Part shown: in pieces, positions 54,725-64,000 of the stretch
How the letters are laid out: every line of letters starts with the position of its first letter
Numbering within the stretch: position 1 is the stretch's first letter
Origin: Nelumbo lutea
Taxonomy: Eukaryota; Streptophyta; Magnoliopsida; Proteales; Nelumbonaceae
Direction of reading: 5' to 3'
DNA: 64,000 bases
Assembly: GCA_022828595.1 (NCBI GenBank)
Contig: JAKGHH010000006.1
Coordinates: 15,062,499-15,126,498 of the forward strand
The notes under the pieces: model-generated
Databases searched by the model: none
What the model was told of the DNA's origin: nothing
Seen by the model: only the letters and a program-made list of their open reading frames with translations
Position numbers and translations under genes: made by a program

Positions 54725-56565
54725 TATCGCTGGAAACTACCAACTTAATCTAAAGTCGTAGTCCCTGCTTTCCTTTACTCTACCTCCAAAACTCAGTCAA
54801 CATCATTTCTACTATGAAACATAAACAAAAACAAGCCCCTATTTTAACTTCCGCACTCCTAAAACTCTATCCTTACCCCATTCAAATGCTACCCATGCTT
54901 CCACTTTTTACTCCAATTCCAATCCAAACCTTCTCACTAAACTTGCATTTATGACTTCCATCCTCTCAACCCTTTTTCTCACCATCTTTGTGTCAATTTT
55001 GACCACTCCATTTCAACCTTCAGCCATTTTTTTGGCCATCCGCATATCATATTATCCTTCACCATCCTCGTATCACGTCATCCTTCACCATACACCATAG
55101 GTTATTCTCTAGCTACATTTGTTAAGAAGTTGTCAATGGTGAGAATCCTCTAACTACACATCCACAAGAAGAATGATACTTTGGAGGCGCATTGACATTT
55201 CCAAAATCCAAATACATTGCCATGGTATTCGTCAAGTCTCCAAGAAGAACGACACTTTAGCCATCACTCTCCCTTAACCAATTAATGGTATTTGTAATGT
55301 CTCCTATAGAAAGGGACAACAATCCCAATTGCTTAGTTAGCCTTGAACCTGTTAAAACAGCCAATACTACAGCTTTTATAGAGTTAATCACATCAATCCA
55401 CCAACTGAAAACCCAAAAAATACTACTATCTCTTCTTAAATCTCACCTCCAGCACTAGTCGCACCAAGGTTGTCCATTCATTGAAGCCTCCTCCACCCTA
55501 CTTGGAGAATGCAACGGGATGTGAGACCCCATGAAGTGTAAAGAATCTCCACCAGATTCCTTTGGAGATCATTCAAAATAATCCTTTAATGTGAGAACCC
55601 TTTACAAAGGTGGGATCTACCCTTATCTTCTGTTTCTCTCTTCTCACATGCCCCACATTACTACATATGTGGTAATGTTCCAATAAATCTCTCCTCTACT
55701 ACCGAAGCCACACAGATGCCACTAGTTTAAAAGTCCAAAATATGCTCCAAAGCAGCCCAGCTATATAACCATCGAGGTTTAAATACAAGTTCCATTGGAA
55801 GCCTTCCATTAAACAATGAATAAGAAGGTTATTTGTTATTTCTCCATCCTGAAAGCACATGATGCACACATAAGGAGATATCCACAATCTTTCTAGTTTC
55901 TTCTTTTGCATGATGTAACATGTATTGATTCTCCCCATACATACCTCCCACACAAAAAATGATACTCTTGGATGAATAATAGAGTTCCACACCTTCTTAG
56001 TTAGAAATTTGGGTTCTTGTAGATCTGAAACAAGGGCCTTGAAGAGTTGGTGAACTTACCAATACAGATGGATTTTCCAAAATCTATAGCCACAGGCTTA
56101 GGGGGCAAGTGAACCACTTTGAGAAGTTCAAGAGGCCCGTAACTTATTTCAGCTAAGAATAATCCCTAAGAAGTCTTCTAAGAAACAACTTCTGATTATT
56201 TCCGTGGGGTGAAGGCATCGAGGACAAGAAGAAATGAAAGCATTCTTAACCTAAGAAAGGCCAAATAAGTGGCGGAAAGACTCAGTAAGAAGCCTCTCTC
56301 CCCACTAAAGATCAGTTCAAAACTTAATTTTGTTACCATTCCCCACCTGAAATTAGTGAATTTAATGAAAATATTATAGGTTTGAGTACTACCTTTCCAA
56401 GGATTGGTTGATTTGACCCAGACCAAGTGGTGATTGTTGTCCCAAGCATTCGCATCCTTCCCATACTTGTTTACAACAAAGTTGCAAAGAGCATTAGATT
56501 TAGTAGGGAATCTCCAGAGCCAGAGTACAACCAATAAGTTGTGAAAAGAAAACAATGCCAATACA
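54725..56565 (-). mobile_element. Second copy of the LINE ORF1/LINE fragment block
   Basis: Collinear with 45996-47995: an ORF1-like piece (54730-55010), an RNase H trace (about 55260-55400), and a zinc finger at 55992-55699 (VSFFVWEVCMGRINTCYIMQ and LWISPYVCIMCFQD). It lacks ~190 bases near 56520. Because it joins the same two unrelated LINE pieces, it is a segmental copy and not an independent insertion. Confidence 0.8.
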
Positions 56566-56585
56566 AAGTTAACCCCCCAAGAAAT

Positions 56586-58080
56586 TACAACTGTGCCCAA
56601 AACATCTATTGTCTCTGACCGCCTTGCATAGCTAAAGTATCTACAAAACTGCTAACACTTCTAGCCCATTTGATTGGAACATTATAAGTGCCCGAATTCA
56701 TTTTGCAACTTCCAACATAACCTACACCCTTTTTTTGCCAACCCACCACAATCTTTGAGTCACCTTCAATTATCAGCCAACCAACTCCTAATTCCTTGGC
56801 TTTTTCAATCTCAAATACAGCTAGTAGGAATTCAGCTCTCACCAAGTCACATTGTTCGATTAGGCCTAAAAACAAAGCACATATAGTACCACCATCATCT
56901 CTAAATACCCCTACAATTCCTGAGGGGGCCAGATTACCAACATTGCTACCATCAAAATTCAATTTCAGCCAACCTACCCCTAAGGGTGAAATGACTAGAT
57001 TTCAACCAACCTCTAATCCGTTTACGCCAAAGCTACCCAAATCCACCAAGTCATAAGCTTTTTTTCCAAACACAATTTGATTGATACTCCCTCCTTGATC
57101 TCTTTTGAGCCTCAACACATTCATTTGCAATTAGAATCTAATCAATAATCTGCCTATCATGAATAAAAGCACCTTGTAGCTAGGAGATTAATGAAGGCAA
57201 CACCTTTATGACCTTGAGAAATAACACCTTACCAATCAATTTGTAAATGCTTGTTACTAAGCTAATCAGTCTAAAAGCCCCTTGGATGGCAAGCATTGGT
57301 TTTCTCAGGGATCAGGGTTATGGAGGTTGAATTCATCCTTAGACTAATTATACCCCTTTTATGGAATCCCCTAAACATATTAACCAAATTGCATTTAATT
57401 GTCTTAGGAATCATGATAAAAGGTCATTGTCAAACTATCTAGTCCTGGAGCCTTCAACCTATCCATAAAAAAGTAAACTTCCTTAATTTCCTCCTCAAAC
57501 CTTCTTTCCAAAAAAAAAAAACCTTGATGAGCTTCCAAAACATCCCAATCAAGACCTTCCACTAACCATCTTCCATTGAGAGGCCTTCTATAAATTGATA
57601 TATAATGATTTATAAAGCCCTTTGCTATCTTACCTTGGTCTGTAATTTCTTCAACCTCCACCACTATAGAGGATATTAAGCCTTTTCATCTTCTTCCATT
57701 AGCAATTGCATGAAAGAAACAAGTGTCACTACCCCCTCCTTAATCCACTTCTCTCTCGATTTCTACTTCCACCCAAGTTCTTCCCTTGGCAAAGTTTCCT
57801 CTAATTCCTTCTCTAAACTCTACCTCCTCTCTCTATCCCCATCTTCCAAAAAGCTGTCCTCTTTCGTTCAATCAATATCCTCAATTTAAGGAATGAGGGT
57901 ATCCTTCCTCTCCTTCAATCTCCCAAATTCAACTTTATCCATTCTTTTATTTCCACCTTCAACGTTTGTAGCTTCTATTAAAACCTTTTGCTTTTCCGCA
58001 ATAGAGCATGGAAATCCATATCCCACCAACATCTTACCTTCCATTAAAACCTAGATGATTGATCCACATATTTTCATTCT
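56586..58080 (-). mobile_element. LINE fragment, RT to RNase H
   Basis: Read downward: an RT start with MDRLKAPGLDSLTMTFYHDS (57480-57404), SLVTSIYKLIGKVLF and SQLQGAFIHDRQIID (57290-57130), then a jump to an RNase H frame at 56962-56606. 57660-58080 has no clear domain. Most of RT and the zinc finger are deleted. Confidence 0.75.
56606..56962 (-). pseudogene. LINE RNase H domain
   Basis: 118 residues. It opens MNFDGSNVGNLAPSGIVGVF, with RAEFLLAVFEIEKAKELG and IEGDSKIVVGW, so three acidic blocks are readable. It belongs to a LINE lineage different from 52661-53356, as shown by the changed loop (NVGNLAP for SQGNPGP). Confidence 0.8.
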
Positions 58081-58203
58081 CTAAAGATGAAGGGCCACCT
58101 AAGGAACTCCACTAGAAAAGGCAGATGGACCAATGGTTAGAAGTAACCCTAGGCAAGGTCCTCCTGTGAACGTCGGGAAAAAACGGCTCACTTGCCACTT
58201 GGG

Positions 58204-58221
58204 CTGGAAATGGAATCGCCA
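58204..58221 (-). other. Primer-binding site candidate (Arg tRNA)
   Basis: The minus strand reads TGGCGATTCCATTTCCAG. The first bases match TGGCGACTCC, complementary to plant Arg tRNA ends ...GGAGTCGCCA, with one change. Tat/Ogre elements are known to use Arg tRNA. No clean CA end of an LTR precedes it. Confidence 0.5.
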
Positions 58222-59375
58222 CCCCATTAGTTAGGAAATGAAGGTGATGGGACCTCCAAGAATGATTTTTAAAATGCTTTGTCTTAATAGTGACTCCAAA
58301 GCCCGAGGCGCTGATCCAACGAGGGAAGGGGTTAGGCACCCCTCTCCCGAACCCAATAGGTGGGCTCACATGGTATTATTGTCTCCAATATGAAACACAA
58401 GTAATTACTTAAACAAACAATAGCTAGCTAATAAAAAAGGCATTTAAATGACAAAGCAATGCCCTTTTGAAAAGCATTAACAGTGATGAGGTAAGAGGGA
58501 TTTATTGCTCTTATACAAAAAGACAAACACTAGGCACATGCAATCTTAAAGCATCAATAGGATCAAATGAAATTAAACAAAGCATACTTCATCATTTAGC
58601 ATGAACAAGTAGGTATTACTTCAGAAACCCCAATCTCGTAAATCAGTAACAACAAAAAATAGTAATAATAAACTAAAAAAACTAGAGGAAAAGGAAGAAA
58701 ATAACAGGCCTCTGTAATCGGACAGATAAATCAAAATGAAACAAAATACAAAAAAAAAAGGAAAATAACAGAGGCCTCTATATTTGATCGGCCTACACAG
58801 CATAAACTTCACAGATAAACAACTGACATAAATCCATATCCATTCGATATCCGGAATTAAGGTACAACCTCTAATCGTCACTGTAAAAAAACAGGACTAA
58901 GAGTTTCAGTGAGGCTACCTGAGTAATATCCTGGCCTAAATTCGTAAGTGAACGGTAAGGGAAGAGATCTCCGGGTGATGGCTACTGTTGCCGGACTGAC
59001 TGGAGACTCATTTGTAATGTGGCCTGTAACCGGGAACTTTTGCAATGTGTTTGAACGATTTGGGACTCTTCCTATGCTGATGATAGCATTCCGGGATGCG
59101 AGAGGGCAACTGGTTCGGCAGAATGACAGAGGGAAAGGCAACTGGTTCGGCGGTGAGAGAGGTGGCGGCAACTGTGAGAAGGAGCACAAATAGAAAAAAA
59201 ATGAATAATGAAAGATAGAGGGTCTGCCGCTTGCAGGGGCGGTGACGAAAACTGGAACAAAAGGGGAAATGGAAGATAGAGAAGAATAAAAATATGGAAG
59301 AGAGCTCGGCGGTGAGAAATCGGAGAGGAGATCGCTGCTGAGTTCGAATCCGCCGCTGCAATCACAGAGAAAGGG

Positions 59376-59412
59376 AAGAAGAAGAAGAAGAAGAAGAAGA
59401 AGAGGAGGAGGA
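59376..59412. repeat. GAA/GGA microsatellite
   Basis: About nine GAA units followed by three GGA units. On the minus strand it lies ~150-190 bases downstream of the TATA box, in what would be the transcribed leader. Confidence 0.9.
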
Positions 59413-59555
59413 GAGATGGAGACAAGAGAGAGAGGTAGACTTCTGAGATAGAGACCGGTGAAGGATTGTTCTCTCGCCGAGCTGCCGCCGCCTCTGTTAT
59501 TACTAACGGGGAAAAGGGGAACAGTTACTTAGATTGTAAGAGAGAGTTAGGTCTG

Positions 59556-59563
59556 TATTTATA
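59556..59563 (-). promoter_or_regulatory. TATA box of the long LTR
   Basis: The minus strand reads ATTATAAATACAG, followed by CT-rich leader DNA and a GAA/TTC run. A convincing plant core promoter that would drive transcription toward lower coordinates. Confidence 0.5.
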
Positions 59564-59767
59564 ATAGCGTTAATGGCATTTTCGCAATTTTGGAGACTCG
59601 TAGGGGCATTTTTGTATATTCAAAAGAGTCTGATCAAACCGGGTTTCTAGATGTATAACCGAGATTTTGAATAAAAAAAATGGAAGGTTGAAATGAATTC
59701 CACCGCCGAAAAGGGTTTTGTGTGAATGGACTAGTGAAATTAGCCGAAACAAAATCTTTTTAAGTGG

Positions 59768-60250
59768 AAGGGTAAATGAGGATAATTTTGGCTGAAATTT
59801 TACAAGGTGGGTTTCTAGGTGGTCTGAGGTGATTGGTGGGGTCAGCTTAGCCTATTGAGCCTGAATCCGGCAGATCTAGAAAATGTTTGATTTGGCTAAT
59901 TTAGAGCCTCAAAACGGAATCTATGTGCAATCAAAGGGCAAACATGGTTTGTTTTGGATGAAACTTCTCAGAGCAAGGGTTTGGGTATTCTGAGGTGATT
60001 TGTGAAGTTAGATTGAACCAATTGGGCCCAGATCAAACAGATTTGTGATTTGGTCAATCTGGGACATTGAAATGGAATCTTGGTGCGATTAAAGGGTAAA
60101 CTAAGGTATTCTAGACTGAAATTTCACAGGTGGATATTTGGAGGTGTTTGGGATCTGATGATGAAGTTTGATCTAATGGTTGAGGTATAAGTGAAGGTCG
60201 ATCGGGGCCATTGGATTGGTATCGGATAGCTTTAACAGTTGATTTGAGGG
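59768..60250. repeat. Three degenerate ~160 bp tandem repeats
   Basis: Units start at 59768, 59933 and 60091. Each begins AAAGGGTAAA-like, has a GATGAAA/CTGAAATTT segment, TCTGAGGTGATT or its variant, a GAxCAAACAG-like stretch and ends AATGGAATCT-like. The third unit is the most diverged. Confidence 0.7.
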
Positions 60251-60879
60251 CCTTTGAGCTAAAAGTTAGGATTTTTTGGGTTTTTGGGTGTTTTCGAAGA
60301 GGTTGAATGGGTTTGATCAAGTATTTAAGGTAAATTGGAGGTTCAGGCAGCGAACTGAGCAAAAATCGAGTGCTGACAACTACCTATCTTTGTTGTGAGG
60401 TAGGTAACTATGAAACAACAAATACCAAAAGAAGCACATAGTTTTTTGAAAGGTAGCTTGGAAGAGGGGCAAGAGGAGGAAAGGGGATTGAGACGAAAAG
60501 AAGTTCTCATGTAGCATCGTTTCAACATGTTCAAGCCATTTGATTCTTGGTAAGGTGACCCTCCTTAGGCATTAAGAACCTTTGGAATCAAGGTACATTT
60601 GTTGTAAAGAAAAGCATTAAAAAAATATATAAAACAAAGACAAAAGTATCTCAATGTATGAAATCTATTTAATTTTGGCAATAGTTAACTTTCTAACAAG
60701 TATTAGATAATCTTATGGAGTGAGGTCAACTACTTGTTGTGAGGTGAGAAAGCATAAGATCATAATCAATAATGTGCCATGTATCGATGAAAACAATGAT
60801 GAAGCCTTGATTAAAATTATAATGTGCTAGTGTAATAGAAAATACTCAAGCGCTATAAAGTGAAGAAATCGGTGATTTA

Positions 60880-62900
60880 TGATGTGCAAAAGTGGCGAAA
60901 AGAAAACTATGTGCTATGCAGCGAAACTTATGTGATATGAAGTTAGAAATTTGGTAATTTATAATGTGCCAAATAGTGGAAGATTGTGATATACAACAGA
61001 AAATTTGATTTTGGATGTGCTAGATGGCGGAAAACACATGTATTATGTAAAAGAAAATCTAATTTATAATGTGCTAGATGGTAGAGAATCTATATGTTAT
61101 GCAGCGGAAAACTCGACTTATGATGTGTTAAAGTGGCGAAAAAACATGATTCATGATGTATTAGAGGCAGAAAAACTCATGTGCTATTAAGTGAAAAACC
61201 AATAGTTTATGATGTGTCAAAGTGGTGGAAAACCACGACTCATGATGCGTTAGAGGCGAAAAAGCTCATGTGCTATAAAGCAGAAAAACATGTGCTATAG
61301 TGCAGAGAAACATGTGCTATGAAGCGAAAATGATTGATTTGAAATATGTCAAAAGGTGGAAAGTCCATGTGCTTTTTAGTAGGAAAACTCATGTGTTATA
61401 AAACGAAAATCATTATGTGTCAGAGAGACGGATACTCTATGTGCTATGCAGCAAGAAACTCGGATTTCTAATATGCCAAGGGTGGAATATCCATGTATTG
61501 TATAGCGGAAAAACTCATGTGCTATAAAGTGGAAATTTTTGATTTATTATGTGTGAAAGGGAGGAAAATCTGTGTTGTGCAACGAAAAAAACTAATGTGC
61601 TATAAAGTAAGAAAAATGTGCTAAAAAATGGAAAATTCTAATTTGTTATGTGCGAAAGGGCGAAATGTCGATGTACTGTGTAATGAAAAACTCATTTGTT
61701 ATATAGTAGGGAAAACATGTGTTAAAAAGCGAAAAATTCTGATTTATTATGTGTGCAAAGGCAGAAAAAACTAATGTGCTATAAAGCGGAAAAACATTTA
61801 CTAAAAAGTGAAAAATTCTGATTTGTTATGTGCGAAATGGCGAAATGTCAATGTACTGTACAGTGAAAAACTCGTGTGCTATATAGTAGGGAAAACATGT
61901 GCTAAAAAATGGAAAATTCTGATTTATTATGTGTTGTGCAGCAGAAAAAACTAATGCGCTATAAAGTGGGAAAACATGTGCTAAAAAAGCAGAAAATTTT
62001 GATTTGTTATGTGCGAAATGGCGAAATGTCGATGTACTATGCAACGAAAAACTTATGTGCTATATAGTAGGGAAACATGTGCTAAAATGCAGAAAATTTT
62101 GATTTGTGATGTACAAAAGGACGGAAAATCCATGTGTTGTACAATGAAAAAACTCATGTGCTATAAAGCAGGAAAACATGTGCTATGGAGCGGAAAAACA
62201 TATGTTAAAAATCAAAAAATTTTGATTTGTGATGTGCAAAAGGGCAGAATGTCCATGTGCTATATAGCGGAAATCATTATGTACTAAAGGGGCGAAGAAA
62301 CAGGAAAATATCCATGTGATGTGTAGTGGAAAAACTCATGAGCTTTAAAGCAGAAAAATATGTGTTATAGTGCGAAGAGACATGTGCTAAAAAAACGGAA
62401 AATTTAGATTTGTGATGTATAAAAAGGGTGGAATATCCATGTGTTGTATAGTGGAAAAACTTATGTGCTATTCAACGGAAAAAACTCATGTATAATAGGG
62501 CATAGAAACATGTGATTATAGCGGAAAACACCAATTTGTGATGTGCTAAAGGGCAGAATATCCATGTGTTGTGCAATGGAAAAATGCATGTGCTATAAAG
62601 TAGAGAAATTCATGTGTAATAGCGGAAAAATGGTTGTGCAATAGTGGAAAACTCATGTGGAGTAGTAAAAAAAATCATGTGCAATGGCAGAAAAACATGT
62701 GCTAATAGCAAAAAACATTGATTTATGATTTGCCAAAGGGTGGAATATCTGTGTTGTGCAACGAAAAAATTAATGTATTATAAAGCGGAGAAATTCATGT
62801 GCAATAGTGGATAAGGTTATGTGCAATAGCAGAAAAAAATCACGTGCAATGGCGGAAAACTTATTGTGCAATAGTGGAAAACTTATTGTGCAAAATGATG
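60880..62900. repeat. 2 kb degenerate minisatellite
   Basis: Dozens of units of about 22-28 bases with the theme ATGTGCTATAAAGCGGAAAA alternate with TTTGATTTGTGATGTGCAAA and AGGGCGGAA units. A higher-order period of ~180 bases is clear at 61641, 61821 and 62002 (ATTTGTTATGTGCGAAA at each). No protein-like reading. It lies in what I take to be the U3 of a long LTR. Confidence 0.9.
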
Positions 62901-64000
62901 AAAATGATAAGACTGAAAATTCGAAAATGCCAACAGCATGCCAGATGCAAATTGCAATAAAAATTGAAGAAGTATTACCTCAACAGATTTGGTTTAACTT
63001 AATTGTCATTTCTCATTTGACCACTTTGTTGGGGATCATTTCTCTTCACATTTTTACCACACTTCGCATTTTTCTTTTTATTGCTTATGTTATTTTTTTT
63101 GTTTTTTATTTTATTTTTTGCTTTATTTTGTGCATAATGAACAATTTAGTTCCTTTTTGAAAGACTTTTGTAGTGGTGCATCTTAAGCTTCTTCTTTGAG
63201 ACATCAATGCTCGATTTGGGTGTCAAATGCCATGTGCTATCCTCATTTTATCTCTTTTTTCTTCTTTTCTTTTTATTCTCTTTTTTTGCCTTTTTCTTTA
63301 TAATTTCCGAAGTAAAAGGAAAATGCAACTCAGACATAAAGGAGATGGAAATTTCTAATTTCCTTTTTATTGTACATTTTTTTAGGGAGTTATGAGACTG
63401 AAACAGGAAATGCCACTAGCATTGCTTCATGATAGAACAATTATGTTCAGAGGGACCCACGTCACGCCTTCGCAAAAGATAAAAGTATTCTGCCCCTCTT
63501 CGAAAGAGCTGATCGAAACCTTAGCAATTATAAAGGCATGTGCATCGAAAATGCGAAAGAGACAATCATATATTCGCTTTGGAAAACACTTGAGTTTCAT
63601 GGGAAACTACCCCGGTTCTTGGTTAACAGGAAAAATTGTTATGATAAATGATTAATCAAAGAAGGTTCAAAACAAAATCCTTCATCGCCAGCCAATTAGG
63701 TTTATCCTATGCTAAATTACCAATTTTTAAAGGATCGATGAGGACTTAGTGAATGGGACGAAACGTGGTTTAGGACACGGGATCTGAAACGAAGGGAAAA
63801 AGGCTCAAAAAACATATTTACAACGGGAAATCAGATTTTTGGCCTTTATGTAGGGTTGCTATTTTTCTTCATCCTCATTTTTGTTTATCTTTTCTTCTTC
63901 ATTTTTCTTTCTTTTTTTCCTTACATACACTTCACATCTTCCAATATGAACTATGTTTCTTCACTGATTATGGTGTTCTTCACATGTTAGAGAATTAATA
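62901..64000 (+). other. Right edge: unassigned DNA with one small open frame
   Basis: T-rich DNA (63060-63300) surrounds an 87-codon frame at 63392-63655 that starts MRLKQEMPLALLHDRTIMFR and has a mixed, protein-like composition (CPSSKELIETLAIIKACASK). I do not recognise it. It has no visible splice sites or relatives in the window. It may be chance, or a captured gene piece in the LTR. Confidence 0.3.

Larger units (their letters stand above)
58082..64000 (-). mobile_element. Part of a very long LTR and leader of an Ogre/Tat-like element (inferred)
   Basis: On the minus strand: a primer-site candidate for Arg tRNA at 58221-58204, a leader to its left, and to its right more than 5.7 kb of LTR-like DNA with a TATA box (59563-59556), a pyrimidine-rich transcript start, ~160 bp repeats and a minisatellite. 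The CACCCCTCTCCC and GAGTCGCCACC-like phrases near 58210-58350 are widespread in plant repeats of this class. LTRs of 5-6 kb are known for Ogre elements. The outer LTR end is beyond the window, and the internal region is cut at about 58080 by LINE DNA. No gag or pol is seen. Confidence 0.45.

Noticed and set aside
59008..59425. Long minus-strand frames with F- and S-rich ends
   Set aside because: They translate GAA/CT-rich leader DNA downstream of a TATA box. Composition is low-complexity.
60880..62900. Repeat array resembling a CRISPR
   Set aside because: Units are degenerate and contiguous with no unique spacers, and the context is a plant nuclear genome. It is a minisatellite.
1..64000. 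tRNA, rRNA or microRNA genes
   Set aside because: I looked for tRNA A/B boxes and conserved rRNA words and found none I could support. A weak SINE-like tail at 34866 has no tRNA-like head.

Overview
This window looks like flowering-plant nuclear DNA: it holds one split host gene with GT-AG introns in a dense mass of decayed Ty1/copia, Ty3/gypsy, LINE and hAT-like elements. The abundance of LTR elements and a 14 kb intron point to a large genome. I cannot name the species.

Host gene. A complete seven-exon gene on the minus strand (33926-51747, 255 aa) encodes a mitochondrial DUF1640 / FMP32-like (CCDC90/MCUR1 family) coiled-coil protein with a C-terminal membrane helix. Its 5' end has been copied twice: a ~495 bp tandem duplication (51293-52282) that includes a frameshifted spare first exon, and an inverted head-to-head copy at 53985-54225. 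Its 3' exons also occur as a broken copy at 10428-10830.

Layout. 1-1265: probable LTR/leader with a TATA box. 1268-2991: 5'-truncated copia with 3' LTR. 2992-10830 ('block A'): remains of a Tat-type gypsy element (dual RNase H, integrase, antisense ORF), a copia gag fragment, two hAT-like elements and the broken gene 3' end. 10831-16600: second copia, minus strand, 3'-truncated. 17110-34260 ('block B'): a longer version of block A in the same orientation, opened by a hAT-like element (18121-18679), a deleted copia with both LTRs (20168-25933), and an LTR (27099-30325) that itself carries a solo LTR (27376-29060). B ends in the real gene's last exons, so A and B are a tandem locus duplication and not merely two copies of one transposon.

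34620-48698 is intron 3. It holds a LINE (36795-44639, 12 bp target duplication) into which a structurally complete but dead copia (37664-42721, TSD CAAAT) has inserted, a ~115 bp palindrome at the LINE's 5' edge, and older LINE pieces. 51.2-54.7 kb is the rearranged gene 5' region with another LINE (52497-53672, 15 bp TSD) and an endogenous pararetrovirus movement-protein fragment (54240-54715). 54.7-58.1 kb is LINE remains, partly a repeat of 46.0-48.0 kb. 58.2-64 kb appears to be part of a very long LTR on the minus strand, with an Arg-tRNA-like primer site, a TATA box, ~160 bp repeats and a 2 kb degenerate minisatellite.

Apart from the FMP32-like gene no coding region here looks functional. 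All domain calls come from reading translations by eye; no database search was run.
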